Source of the DNA: CALODL01 sp942492115
GTDB lineage: Bacteria; Planctomycetota; Phycisphaerae; UBA1845; CAIVHJ01
DNA length: 64,000 bases
NCBI GenBank assembly: GCA_942492115.1
Contig: CALODL010000010.1
Location: 248,001-312,000 of the forward strand
Direction of reading: 5' to 3'
In this document: piece by piece, positions 53,397 to 62,929 of the stretch
Position numbering within the stretch: the stretch's first letter is position 1
Layout: each line of letters begins with the position of its first letter
Position numbers and translations under genes: made by a program
Notes under the pieces: model-generated
The model's input: the letters and a program-made list of their open reading frames with translations, nothing else
Told to the model about the DNA's origin: nothing
Databases searched by the model: none

Positions 53397-53585
53397 CTAG
53401 TTCAGATGCAGTTTTGCAGCCACCAGGATGTGCCGCAGATGCTCGACCGACTTGTCGGCGAGGAATTGTTCCGTGAAGTCCAGCGGAGCGCTACCCCTGA
53501 AGTGGAGCAACTCGTAGACCAGCCGATCGCGGCCCATTCGGGCCACTTCCTCGGTGATGCGCTGTTCGCTCGTATCGCAGATCAT
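53397..53585 (-). CDS. small hypothetical protein, 62 aa
   Basis: A 62-aa protein; ATG at 53585 follows AGCGGAGG (an in-frame GTG at 53612 is possible). The sequence is helical and charged (EEVARMGRDRLVYELLHFRG...SVEHLRHILVAAKLHLN), with no Cys pairs or membrane span. It is reminiscent of small helical DNA- or protein-contact proteins but no family is recognised. It stands alone between the acyltransferase and queA. Confidence 0.55.
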   Translation of the reverse strand: MICDTSEQRITEEVARMGRDRLVYELLHFRGSAPLDFTEQFLADKSVEHLRHILVAAKLHLN

Positions 53586-53715
53586 CGCAACCTCCGCTTG
53601 AACTTCGATCACCCGTTTTGTCGGTTCACAGCAGCAGGCACGACCACTTCTTTTTTGAGGATTTCACCCTCCGGTGAAGATTGAGAGGGGCGCACCATGG
53701 AGCTAGGATGCCAGG

Positions 53716-54747
53716 GTGCGCAAGGAAGAACTCCACTATGATCTGCCCGCGGAACTGATCGCCCAGGTGCCCACCACGGCCCGGCGCGACAGCCGGCTCC
53801 TCGTCGTCGATCGCACCGCTACCGCGTTCCGGGACACCATGTTTTCAAGCATTTTGCAGGAAATCCGTGATGACGATGTGATGGTGTTCAATGACACACG
53901 CGTGGTCCCGGCGCGTGTGCAGTTGCGTCGAGAATCGGGTGGGCGGATCGACGGGCTGTGGGTGGCCGAGGATGCCCCGGGTCGCTGGCGTCTATTGTTG
54001 CGCGGGGCCACGAAGGTCCGAATTGGTGAAACACTGACCTTCGAACCCACCGCGGCAGGTTATCGGGCGACACTGGTCGAGCGCGGCCAGCGTGGGGCGT
54101 GCACCATCGAGCTCAGTCCGCCGGAATCAGCCGCTGTAGCCCTGGGGGCTGTGGGGCGGATGCCACTCCCGCCGTACATCAAGCGACCCGATGCCCGACA
54201 TGAACCCCTTGATAGCACGCGCTACCAAACCGTCTACGCGTGCAAGCCGGGCGCCGTGGCAGCGCCGACAGCCGGCCTGCACTTTGACGATGACCTGTTG
54301 GCCACACTTCGCGAACAGAATATCGAGCAGCTCTTCGTCACGCTGCACGTCGGGCAGGGCACGTTCTCGCCGATCGAGGTCGATGACCTGGCCGCCCACA
54401 CAATGCACCGTGAACGCTACATCATCGACGACGCAACACTCGAACGCCTGGTGGCTGTCGTCAAGGAAGGACGCCGGATCATCGCGGTCGGAACCACGGC
54501 TGCCCGCGTTCTCGAATCGGTCGCCGCCTCGGGCCACCCCTCCGGGGAAACGAACATCTTCATCTATCCGCCGTACACGTTTCAATGGACCGGCGCCCTC
54601 ATCACGAACTTCCACCTGCCCGAGAGTACGCTTCTGGCCATGATCTATGCATTTGGTGGCACGGAATTCATGCGTACGGCCTATGCACACGCAATCGCCC
54701 AGCGCTACCGTTTTTTCAGCTACGGCGACGCAATGTTCATTCAATAG
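53716..54747 (+). CDS. queA: S-adenosylmethionine:tRNA ribosyltransferase-isomerase QueA
   Basis: A 343-aa enzyme that makes epoxyqueuosine in tRNA by transferring the ribosyl part of SAM. Starts at GTG 53716. Conserved blocks: YDLPAELIAQVPTTARRDSRLLVVDR, VMVFNDTRVVPAR, MPLPPYIKR, YQTVYACKPGAVAAPTAGLHF, LHVGQGTF, TNFHLPESTLLAMIYAFGG. Full length. No tgt gene adjacent. Confidence 0.97.
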   Translation: MRKEELHYDLPAELIAQVPTTARRDSRLLVVDRTATAFRDTMFSSILQEIRDDDVMVFNDTRVVPARVQLRRESGGRIDGLWVAEDAPGRWRLLLRGATKVRIGETLTFEPTAAGYRATLVERGQRGACTIELSPPESAAVALGAVGRMPLPPYIKRPDARHEPLDSTRYQTVYACKPGAVAAPTAGLHFDDDLLATLREQNIEQLFVTLHVGQGTFSPIEVDDLAAHTMHRERYIIDDATLERLVAVVKEGRRIIAVGTTAARVLESVAASGHPSGETNIFIYPPYTFQWTGALITNFHLPESTLLAMIYAFGGTEFMRTAYAHAIAQRYRFFSYGDAMFIQ

Positions 54748-54835
54748 CCGTGGTCGAGCCCCAACCTCCGGCCAGGCGTTGGTGAGCCATGTTCGACAAG
54801 ACGCAGCGGTCGGACGGGCGACCTGTCGTGCGAGA

Positions 54836-55269
54836 CTACACCCGGCCGTGAATGTAGTCCTGCAGGTACTGAATTGTCGTCGTCTGGTCCGTGACTTCGC
54901 GGGCCATGATGTCCCCAACCGACACCATGCCTACCAGTTCTCCATCTTTTACCACGGGAAGGTGACGGAGCTTTTTTCCGTCATCACTGCCTTGCACTCT
55001 GGAACGCGCGTCTCGGGTTGACAGCAAGCCACGGGTGACGACATCGCCTCCCCGACCGTCACGCTTTGAGGATCCATTTTTACGGCCACGACCCGGTTGA
55101 GCACGTCCCGCTCGGTGAAGATCCCCACGACCCGTGCTCCCGAGGTCACGACCACGGAGCCAATGCGTTGCTCCGCCATCAAGCACACGGCGTCGAACAC
55201 CGTCGACTTGGGAGTGACCGTTGCAACAGAACTACCCTTTTGTGCCAGAATGTCCGCGACTGTGGCCAT
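54836..55269 (-). pseudogene. CBS-pair protein gene with a -1 frameshift at A6
   Basis: ATG at 55269 follows CAGGAG and starts a CBS-domain protein (MATVADILAQKGSS...). The first CBS (about residues 1-60) ends in frame. At 54972-54977 (six A on the coding strand) the frame breaks: as written it runs GAA AAA AGC and stops soon after. With one more A, or after a -1 slip, it reads on as KLRHLPVVKDGELVGMVSVGDI and ends at 54836 with a complete second CBS domain. The total would be 144 aa, the common size of stand-alone CBS-pair proteins. Either a recent mutation, a sequencing error, or programmed slippage. Confidence 0.75.
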
Positions 55270-55420
55270 GACGCTCTCCTGTGGTTGGACGACCGATGTG
55301 TACTGCAGCAGGCACCGCAATGTCCGTTTTCATTATGAATGGCCATGCGGCACAGGGCCAAAGAAAAATCGTTCGTGAGTTTTTTCACGATGTTGTGCTT
55401 TTGACCGATTCGAGTAAGGC

Positions 55421-57931
55421 ATGTTCACGATCCGCTCACACATCTTCGCCCTGCTCGTCGTATGCGCCTGCACTCCGTCCGCGCCGCCGCCGCCCAAGCC
55501 GATCAGTGGCCATCCGAGCGAGGTCATCCCGACTGGTGTCATCTCGGGGCGCATCACCGTGGCCATGGCGGACCGCCCCATGCGGATCAACGAACGCGAG
55601 CCCAATAACGATTTTGATGGCGCACAGCGCGTTGAGCCGAGCGTCATGCGGATTGAAGCGCTCGGGACGCTTGGGCCTGCTGATCCCGTGGACGTTTATC
55701 GGGTCACACTCACCGAACCCGTCCTGGCCACCATCATCCTGTCCTTTGACAGCATCGCTCAGGAACAGGACTTCGGGTTCAGCCTCTACGATGGGCAGCA
55801 CGTCCTGTGCGCAGGCCCATCCGGACTTGATGCGACCCACTGTGTCGATAGTGGCCATACGCCCGAGACGGGCCGCTTCGAGTTCGATCACGACTTCATG
55901 CTCATCGTCGAAGCGGCGGTGGGGGCCGGCCCTTATGAGCTGGGACTGGAGTTGACGCCGTTGGCCGTCACACCCGCCACGACGCACTTCGTGCCCGGCG
56001 AGGTCCTGGTCAAGTTCACACCGCGGACGCCCGCGTCCACATGTCGTCAGTTGCTGAACAGGTGCGGGTTCCGTGAAGCCGCACGGGGGGCCTCAGGTGT
56101 ATGGCGCGCCACGTGTGCCCCACACATTTCGCGACCACTGCGAACAAACATGACCCACCACGGCATGCGGTGGTTGAGGCGCCAGAATCAGGTCGTGTTC
56201 GCCGAACCCAACATGCTCTTCTATCCCGCCACGCTGCCGAACGACCGCTTCTTCGAAAACCAGTGGCACTACGATCTGATCAATCTCGAAGAGGCCTGGG
56301 ACATCACCATCGGAGATGAGGACGTGATCGTCGCGGTCATCGACACCGGCATTGTCGATCACCCGGACATCGCAGAGCGCATCGTTGATGGGTTTGATTT
56401 TATTACGGAACCCGCGACGGCGCGAGACGGGGACGGTATCGATGACGATCCGACCGACGAGGGCGATCTCGCCGGAGGCCCGACGCTCAGCACCTTTCAC
56501 GGTCTGCATATTGCCGGAACGGTCGGGGCGACCACCGACAATGACTTCGGCATATCGGGTGTCACCTGGGCGACCGGGATCATGCCCCTGCGGGCACTCG
56601 GAGCGGGTGGCGGCACGTCATTCGATCTCTCCGAAGCAGTGGCCTATGCCGCAGGCCTGAAGAACGTCAGTGGAACGGTGCCAAAGCAACGGGCCGATAT
56701 CGTCAACCTCAGCGTGGCGGCCCCAGGCGGAATGGCGCCCTCCGAAACATTGGGAGCAAGCATTCGCTCTGCCGCAGCGGCGGGCGTGATCTTCGTGGGC
56801 GCGGCCGGAAACGACGGCACCGAACAAGCCTCATTCCCTGCTGCGTATGACGATGTGATTGCCGTCACGGCGTGTGATCCGCGCCTGGAGCGTGCAAGCT
56901 ACTCGAACTACGGTTCGACGATTGATATCACGGCCCCCGGGGGCGACTTGAGCCTCGACATCAATGGGGACGGATTTGGTGATGGCATCCTCAGCCTGGG
57001 TGTGACCCAGGACACCAACGTACGCGACCCCATTCTCACCCTGCAACAAGGAACGAGCATGGCGTGTCCACACGTGAGTGGCGTGATCGCCCTGATGCTT
57101 GCGGCCAATCCGACCCTGGAGCCCGTCGAAGTCAGAGACATCCTGTTCGATACGGCGTTCGACCTTGGTGATCCGGGACGAGATGATCATTTCGGTGCAG
57201 GACTGGTCGACGCAGCAGCTGCCGTGGCCCAGGCCGCCGAGCGCGGCGGCGACGGTGTGGCCGATCCGCGCCTGAGCGTCAGTAGCGCGTCGGTGGACTT
57301 TGGTCGGTCCCTGGGAGAGTTGACCATTCTGCTCGCCAACGCGGGAACCGGCATGCTCGAAATCGAAGACATCACGGTCGTGGAACTCGTGGGCTCCAAC
57401 TGGCTTGAAGTCGTCCCCGGCACGGGCAACGAGCACACTTCCGTAGCCTCCCTCACCGTGCGCGTCGAGCGCGGAACCCTCGAGAACGGCCGCTACCACG
57501 GAACCATCACGCTCACAAGTTCTGCTGGAGGCAGCCGAGTCATCTCCATCGCAATGACCGTGGGGCGCGCGCTGGAACTCGAAGAGTCGATCTTCGTCGT
57601 GGTCATCGATGACGACACTCGAACCTCGGTCGCGCAGGCCGAGACCTCACTCGCTCGAGAATTCGACTACCTCATCCGCAGCCTGCCTGCCGGGACCTAT
57701 CAGCTCTATGCAGGCACCGATCGCGATGACGATGGGCTGATCTGCGATCTTGGAGAGTTGTGCGGTGCCCTGCCTTCCCCGATCGAGGCGACGAGCATTA
57801 CCTTGTCCGCTGGGGAACATAGCCAGAACGTCGATTTCGCCGTGGGAGAGTTGATCTTCCAATCGCAGGCGACAACCGCAGGCCCACTGCAAGAGGGTAT
57901 CCCGCTGGCTCACTTCGGCACCCGGGAGTAG
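55421..57931 (+). CDS. secreted subtilase (S8) with C-terminal beta domains
   Basis: An 836-aa exported protein. The N-terminus (MFTIRSHIFALLVVCAC) looks like a lipoprotein signal with Cys near residue 15-17. Residues 50-195 form a beta-rich domain. FVPGEVLVKFTP opens a fervidolysin-type propeptide, and LPNDRFFENQWHYDLINLEEAWD starts the S8 core. Triad: VAVIDTGI near residue 308 (Asp), TFHGLHIAGT near 359 (His), GTSMACPHVSG near 545 (Ser). After residue 615 an Ig-like/BACON-type domain (NAGTGMLEIEDITV) and a last beta region (GTDRDDDGLICDLGELCG) complete it. It is a paralogue of the next gene. Confidence 0.93.
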   Translation: MFTIRSHIFALLVVCACTPSAPPPPKPISGHPSEVIPTGVISGRITVAMADRPMRINEREPNNDFDGAQRVEPSVMRIEALGTLGPADPVDVYRVTLTEPVLATIILSFDSIAQEQDFGFSLYDGQHVLCAGPSGLDATHCVDSGHTPETGRFEFDHDFMLIVEAAVGAGPYELGLELTPLAVTPATTHFVPGEVLVKFTPRTPASTCRQLLNRCGFREAARGASGVWRATCAPHISRPLRTNMTHHGMRWLRRQNQVVFAEPNMLFYPATLPNDRFFENQWHYDLINLEEAWDITIGDEDVIVAVIDTGIVDHPDIAERIVDGFDFITEPATARDGDGIDDDPTDEGDLAGGPTLSTFHGLHIAGTVGATTDNDFGISGVTWATGIMPLRALGAGGGTSFDLSEAVAYAAGLKNVSGTVPKQRADIVNLSVAAPGGMAPSETLGASIRSAAAAGVIFVGAAGNDGTEQASFPAAYDDVIAVTACDPRLERASYSNYGSTIDITAPGGDLSLDINGDGFGDGILSLGVTQDTNVRDPILTLQQGTSMACPHVSGVIALMLAANPTLEPVEVRDILFDTAFDLGDPGRDDHFGAGLVDAAAAVAQAAERGGDGVADPRLSVSSASVDFGRSLGELTILLANAGTGMLEIEDITVVELVGSNWLEVVPGTGNEHTSVASLTVRVERGTLENGRYHGTITLTSSAGGSRVISIAMTVGRALELEESIFVVVIDDDTRTSVAQAETSLAREFDYLIRSLPAGTYQLYAGTDRDDDGLICDLGELCGALPSPIEATSITLSAGEHSQNVDFAVGELIFQSQATTAGPLQEGIPLAHFGTRE

Positions 57932-58082
57932 AATTCTCCGGACCGTCCCCTAATAATCCCGGAGGAGATGTCCCAACGAGTTGGGCATCATAGACTACTG
58001 GGGGATCAGGCCGCTGCTGACCATTGGCCTGACGGGGGCAATCAAGCACAACACGTCCACAGGACATTTTCTCACCGATACT

Positions 58083-60440
58083 ATGAACGTGAATATGCGA
58101 CACACATTCAAATCCTCCTCCCATATCGTCCAGAGCCACCCGATTCTGTGTTGCATCATGGCATTGATCTGCCTGTATGGTGGATGTTCGACCAGTGGAC
58201 CGCCCAATCCGCCACTCATTGACACCGATCAAGACGAGATCGCCAACGCGGACGACAACTGCCCGTTCATTGCCAACGCAGATCAAACCGACACCGACGG
58301 CGATCGGCTCGGCGATGCCTGCGACAACTGTGCCGACGCCTTGAACTCCGCTCAGCTCGACCGGGATGACGACGGCGTTGGAGATGTTTGTGACAATTGC
58401 CCGGATACGCCCAACCCGGATCAGCGTGACTCCGATCGTGACGGCACCGGGGACAGCTGCGAACCCATGTCGGGCTCGATCAGTGGACAGATCACGCCGG
58501 TGACGACCATGCCACTCTCTGTCGTGCGTGACGGACAGCGCGTACCGACTTTCGCGGGAAACCGAACGGAGTGTCTCGATGGCGAGATTCTCGTCATGTT
58601 CAAACCCGAGGCACCCGAACACAAACGACGGGATATCCAGAACAGTCGCCGGCTCGCACTGCTGCGCAAGGATCCCGGGGGCATCTATCGATTCAAGTGC
58701 CCCGATCGACCGTGCGGCAACACCGCGCAGCGGCGCTACCTGAATCTGCTGCAGGAGTGCCGGGCACTCGCGCGCCATCCTGAAGTGCACATTGCAGAGC
58801 CCAACTACCGACGACACGCCATGCGCGTCCCGAACGATTCGTTGTACGACACACAGAAATGGCATTACGAAGACATCAACCTCCCCGCTGCGTGGGACGT
58901 GACCATAGGCTCCAACGACATCATCATTGCCCAGGTCGACACGGGGGTGCTGGTCAACCATCCCGATTTCGAGGGTCGGCTGGAGCCAGGCTATGATTTC
59001 ATCTCCAGTATCAGCACCGCCAACGATGGTGACGGGATTGACCCCAACCCCGACGATCCGGGCGATCGCGGCGGCGGCGGCGGAACCTTTCATGGAACAC
59101 ACACCGCGGGCACACTGGGCGCCACGAGCAACAATGGCATCGGTGTCGCGGGAGTGACCTGGAACTGTCGGATCATGCCTCTGCGGGCACTCGGTGTTGG
59201 CGGTGGTTCATTGTCCGACACGGTCCAGGCCATGCGCTACGCGGGCGGCTTGAGCAACAGCAGTAACACCGTACCTCCGAAACGGGCAAACGTATTGAAT
59301 CTGAGCCTGGGCGGCTTTGCCGGCGAGAGCGAGTCAGCGATTGAACGGGAGACTATCCAGGAACTGGTGGCCCTTGGCGTCACGGTCGTCGCAGCTGCCG
59401 GCAATCAGAATTCGGGGCAACCGGCGCCACCGGCATCCTACCCGGAAACGATTTCGGTCGGAGCTGTCGATGGCAGGTTGCGGCGGGCCGGCTACTCCAA
59501 TTTCGGAGCAACCGTGGATGTTGTCGCCCCGGGCGGTGACATCTCCGAAGACGACAACAACGATGGAATTGACGACGGTGTGTTCAGCACATTGGGACGG
59601 GGTTCCGGCGGAGAGATCGACAATACGTATGGATTCTTCGAGGGCACCAGCATGGCCTGTCCGCACGTGGCCGGACTCGTCGGTTTGATGTTGAGTGTTG
59701 ATGACCAACTGACCCCGGAGGAAATACGCTCGATCTTGCGCGAGACTGCCACCGACCTGCCGCCCACGGGCGTCGACGAGGACCACGGCCACGGACTCAT
59801 CAACGCTGCAGCGGCCATCGAGCGGGTCATGTCCAACGAGCCCCCAGAATCGCCGGTACTCCAAATCAGTTCGACGCAGATTGTGTTCGAGGCCAACGAG
59901 ACCGCGGCGGAGATCCAGCTGTCGAACAGCGGAGGTGGATCGGTCAACATCAGCAACATCCTCGCGGTTGAGGATGACAACCTGGACTGGCTGAGCGTAT
60001 CGACCGGTCAGGAGCCCGGGACTAACATCAACATCACGTCTTTGATCCTGGAAGTCGATCGTGCCGGATTACCAGACGGTGTATACGAGGCTACGGTGAC
60101 CCTCGTCGCACCCGAGGTGCCCTCGGCCACCATTTTTGTCCAACTCCAGGTGGGTGGCATGACCTTCGAGGGCACTATCCTCATCGAAGCGCTCAATCCC
60201 GAAACCATGGATATCGTTGCGAGTACGTCCACGAGCAACGAGCGTAATTTCGTCTACGTTTTCAGTACGCTGCCGATCGGCGAGTATCTATTGATTGCGG
60301 GTACGGACAACGATGGCGACGGGTTGATCTGTGAGGACGAGGACGCCGACCTGTGCGGCGCCATCGAGGATGCCATCGTCGTGACATCGGGCGGCGTGAC
60401 CAATAACGTCGATTTCGTAGTCTCACCCACTGGCCAATAG
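58083..60440 (+). CDS. subtilase (S8) lipoprotein with thrombospondin type 3 repeats
   Basis: A 785-aa protein from ATG 58083 (58095 is an alternative). Lipobox LYGGC near residue 35. Residues 45-120 are TSP3-type calcium-binding repeats (DTDQDEIANADDNC, TDTDGDRLGDACDNC, DRDDDGVGDVCDNC, DSDRDGTGDSC). The prodomain CLDGEILVMFKPEA follows. Triad: AQVDTGVL near 284 (Asp), TFHGTHTAGT near 336 (His), GTSMACPHVAG near 522 (Ser). An Ig-like C-domain and a beta tail (GTDNDGDGLICEDEDADLCG) match the 55421 paralogue. Calcium binding likely stabilises it outside the cell. A GGAGGAG lies at 57961-57967 but is far upstream of the ATG, so the start stays uncertain. Confidence 0.92.
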   Translation: MNVNMRHTFKSSSHIVQSHPILCCIMALICLYGGCSTSGPPNPPLIDTDQDEIANADDNCPFIANADQTDTDGDRLGDACDNCADALNSAQLDRDDDGVGDVCDNCPDTPNPDQRDSDRDGTGDSCEPMSGSISGQITPVTTMPLSVVRDGQRVPTFAGNRTECLDGEILVMFKPEAPEHKRRDIQNSRRLALLRKDPGGIYRFKCPDRPCGNTAQRRYLNLLQECRALARHPEVHIAEPNYRRHAMRVPNDSLYDTQKWHYEDINLPAAWDVTIGSNDIIIAQVDTGVLVNHPDFEGRLEPGYDFISSISTANDGDGIDPNPDDPGDRGGGGGTFHGTHTAGTLGATSNNGIGVAGVTWNCRIMPLRALGVGGGSLSDTVQAMRYAGGLSNSSNTVPPKRANVLNLSLGGFAGESESAIERETIQELVALGVTVVAAAGNQNSGQPAPPASYPETISVGAVDGRLRRAGYSNFGATVDVVAPGGDISEDDNNDGIDDGVFSTLGRGSGGEIDNTYGFFEGTSMACPHVAGLVGLMLSVDDQLTPEEIRSILRETATDLPPTGVDEDHGHGLINAAAAIERVMSNEPPESPVLQISSTQIVFEANETAAEIQLSNSGGGSVNISNILAVEDDNLDWLSVSTGQEPGTNINITSLILEVDRAGLPDGVYEATVTLVAPEVPSATIFVQLQVGGMTFEGTILIEALNPETMDIVASTSTSNERNFVYVFSTLPIGEYLLIAGTDNDGDGLICEDEDADLCGAIEDAIVVTSGGVTNNVDFVVSPTGQ

Positions 60441-60602
60441 GCTGAAGTGGCCGCTCAATCCGGGGTTGACGCAGGGGCTCCCAGCTCACCTCCCACAGCC
60501 GCCCGGTCCTGGCCTCCAATTTATCATCCGGGCTCCTTCCGCCCTCCGGCTCGTCCCATTAGACTGCTGGCTTATGTCTATTGAGCAAAGGAATTCCCAC
60601 TG

Positions 60603-61622
60603 ATGCCTGAAAAGCTTGTCATCGTCGGTTCCGGTCCCGCCGGATGGACTGCTGCACTGTACGCCGCTCGCGCCAATCTCGAACCGCTGGTCTTTCCCGG
60701 CCGGGCCGTCAGCAAGGATTTACTCGCCGGGGGCCAGCTGATGCTGACCACCGATGTCGAAAACTACCCTGGTTTCCCCGAAGGTATCCAGGGCCCCCAG
60801 ATGATGGACCTGTTCTATCGTCAGGCGATGCGCTTTGGTACGCGAACAGTCACGGATAAGGGCGTGACACAGGACGTCGAAGCCGGCGGACTGTATGCCC
60901 AGTTTCAAAGTGTGTCCGAGATCGATTTGTCCAAGCGGCCGTTCCGTATCACGGGCGATGGCGAACACGCACACGCATGTGAAGCCGAATCAGTCATCAT
61001 CTCGACCGGGGCCAAAGCCAACTGGCTGGGCATCGACAATGAACTGCGTTTGGCAACGTCGGGCGGAGGGGTCAGCGCGTGCGCTGTGTGTGACGGTGCA
61101 CTACCGGTGTTTCGTGACAAGGAACTCGCGGTTGTCGGCGGCGGCGATTCTGCCGTTGAGGAGGCGACCTATCTCACCAAGTTCGCCTCCAAGGTGTACA
61201 TGATCCATCGCCGGGATGAATTGCGGGCCTCGAAAATCATGGCCCAGCGCGCGCTCGACGACCCGAAGATCGAGATGAAGTGGAACAGTACAGTGATCGA
61301 CGTTCACGGAGACGATCACGTCTCCGGTGTCACCCTCAAGAATACGGTCACCGATGAGGAATCGCGTTTGGACCTCGGCGGACTGTTCATCGCCATCGGT
61401 CACACGCCAGCAACCGAGTTCCTCAACGGGCAACTCGAACTCGATTCGAAGAAGTACATCAAGTTGCAGGATCCGTACCGTTCGACGACCAACATCGAAG
61501 GCGTTTTCGCAGCAGGCGACTGCGTCGACAGTGTCTACCGCCAAGCCATTACGGCCGCCGGAATGGGCTGCAAGGCGGCAATCGATGCAGAGCGGTGGTT
61601 GGCTGACCAGGGTGTGCACTAG
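60603..61622 (+). CDS. trxB: thioredoxin reductase
   Basis: A 339-aa FAD/NADPH enzyme. GSGPAGWTAALYAARANL near residue 10 binds FAD; CAVCDGA near residue 160 is the redox pair (CxxC); VVGGGDSAVEEATYL near 177 binds NADPH; GVFAAGDCVDSVYRQAITAAGMGCKAAIDAERWL closes the FAD site. ATG follows AAAGGAA. It reduces thioredoxin (trxA at 51845). Terminates without a clear hairpin before the IS remnant. Confidence 0.97.
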   Translation: MPEKLVIVGSGPAGWTAALYAARANLEPLVFPGRAVSKDLLAGGQLMLTTDVENYPGFPEGIQGPQMMDLFYRQAMRFGTRTVTDKGVTQDVEAGGLYAQFQSVSEIDLSKRPFRITGDGEHAHACEAESVIISTGAKANWLGIDNELRLATSGGGVSACAVCDGALPVFRDKELAVVGGGDSAVEEATYLTKFASKVYMIHRRDELRASKIMAQRALDDPKIEMKWNSTVIDVHGDDHVSGVTLKNTVTDEESRLDLGGLFIAIGHTPATEFLNGQLELDSKKYIKLQDPYRSTTNIEGVFAAGDCVDSVYRQAITAAGMGCKAAIDAERWLADQGVH

Positions 61623-61665
61623 GCCTCGACCAAGCGTGATTTGAAGGGAGTTGGGCAAAAAAAAA

Positions 61666-61741
61666 ACTCGAAATGCTTGTTTCCTAGTGTAAGAGTGCAA
61701 GTGCTAAACCAAACATTCTTACGCAAGGAGGCATTTCGAGT
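61666..61741. repeat. inverted repeat at the IS remnant's left end
   Basis: ACTCGAAATGC (61666-61676) and GCATTTCGAGT (61731-61741), perfect 11-bp arms spaced 54 bases, just before the transposase start. They lie in the non-coding left end of the IS and may be part of its end structure rather than a pair of element termini. Confidence 0.6.
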
Positions 61742-61949
61742 GAGCCAGAGTAGAACACGCAAGCTCCGGAATCGCAAGCGCAAAATCGACAGCCGCCTTC
61801 GACTCCGCAACTGGTCGGATCAGCCGACTCCGATGCTGAAGGCCCGCAATATCCATTATGAACTGAGCGAACGGTCGCACGGTTTGTGTGCCGGCGGCAT
61901 CGGGGCGATGCACTTGCTGGCCAGGCGGACGGGCTTGATCGACGACTAG
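61740..61949 (+). pseudogene. IS1380-family transposase, N-terminal remnant
   Basis: A 69-codon frame starting at GTG 61740 after AAGGAGG. PMLKARNIHYELSERSHGL and AGGIGAMHLLARRTGLID match the conserved N-terminus of IS1380-type transposases. Full transposases of this family are 400-plus aa and continue past this point. Here a TAG follows LIDD and the downstream DNA has no transposase sequence, so the rest was deleted. The left IS boundary is probably near the poly-A (61657-61666). Confidence 0.8.
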
Positions 61950-62237
61950 GCTCCGTGCCAGTCAGAGCCTGGCCGTGTGCGAGCGCGCCAGGTGAGTGAG
62001 TACGAGGCGGTGGGTCGCCGATAACAGTCTGACCCTCCCCCGCAAGGCCTGCAAACGCCGTCCTCTAATGTTCCATCGCCGCATCGATCGAACAGATCGT
62101 TGTCGTCCAGCTTTGTGCGACGTATAATCTGACAAAAGAGGGACCTGGAGTCATCACTGCGAGAGGGGCTGGTCTTCGCTCAAGCAATCAATCCGACATC
62201 TCAAGATCCAGTTTCAGGACTACAATGCAATGTCTTG
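61950..62237. other. gap between IS remnant and HNH gene
   Basis: About 290 bases of GC-rich DNA. No gene or clear terminator. The IS right end was not identified, so the scar of its loss may be here. Confidence 0.4.
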
Positions 62238-62828
62238 ATGCTCAACAAGCACTATCTCCCGGTTCGCGTGATAGCCGCCAAGCGGGCCTTCTCTCTCCTT
62301 TTTCGTAAACTCGCCGAAGTCATCCATATCGAAGATGGCAATTACCTGTCGTACAACTTCGACTCCTGGCTCGAGCTGAGCGAACTCAGTAAGGCCTTTG
62401 AACCCGAAGAACACGACTGGATTCGAACGATGCGCTTCGATATCGCCGTACCGCGTATCGTCCGGCTCATGGGCTACGATCGCCTGCCTCGCCAACAGGT
62501 CAAGTTCAATCGGCGCAACATCTATGCCCGTGACGGGTGTCGCTGTCAGTACTGCGGCCGAAAGTTTGCCAGCTCGGAACTGAGCCTCGACCACGTGATC
62601 CCGCGTAGCCAGGATGGTGGGTCAACCTGGGAAAACCTCGTATGCTGTTGCCTCAAGTGCAACGTCAGAAAAGGTGGCCGCACACCGGAGCAGGCCCATA
62701 TGAGGCTCATCAGTAAGCCGGTCAAACCAAAGATCAGTCCCGTTCTGAGCATCAAGCTCTCTGACCACCGCTACCGCTCCTGGAAGCAATTCCTCGATCA
62801 CGCCTACTGGAATGTCGAGCTGAAGTAG
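62238..62828 (+). CDS. HNH endonuclease-family protein
   Basis: A 196-aa protein. The N-terminal domain (MLNKHYLPVRVIAAKRAFSL) to about residue 75 is family-specific. Residues 96-145 are an HNH/zinc-finger unit: CRCQYCGRKF, LSLDHVIPRSQDGGSTWENLVCCCLKCN with DHVIPRS as the catalytic His motif and four zinc-binding Cys in CxxC pairs. Such proteins are widespread in planctomycetes; a DNA-cutting or repair role is likely but not shown. The start may be TTG at 62235 or an earlier codon; family members start near here. Confidence 0.88.
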   Translation: MLNKHYLPVRVIAAKRAFSLLFRKLAEVIHIEDGNYLSYNFDSWLELSELSKAFEPEEHDWIRTMRFDIAVPRIVRLMGYDRLPRQQVKFNRRNIYARDGCRCQYCGRKFASSELSLDHVIPRSQDGGSTWENLVCCCLKCNVRKGGRTPEQAHMRLISKPVKPKISPVLSIKLSDHRYRSWKQFLDHAYWNVELK

Positions 62829-62929
62829 AGCGCCATGGAGCGTCGCTTGCGCTGCCGTGACGCGGACCGGAATCGGCGTCTCTCCCCTGCTTTACTTACC
62901 CCCGACTCCGCCATATAACCTTGCCCATC

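Noticed and set aside
57798..59102. A 434-codon leftward frame across the two subtilase genes
   Set aside because: Crosses the boundary between two clear genes and has no family-like features.
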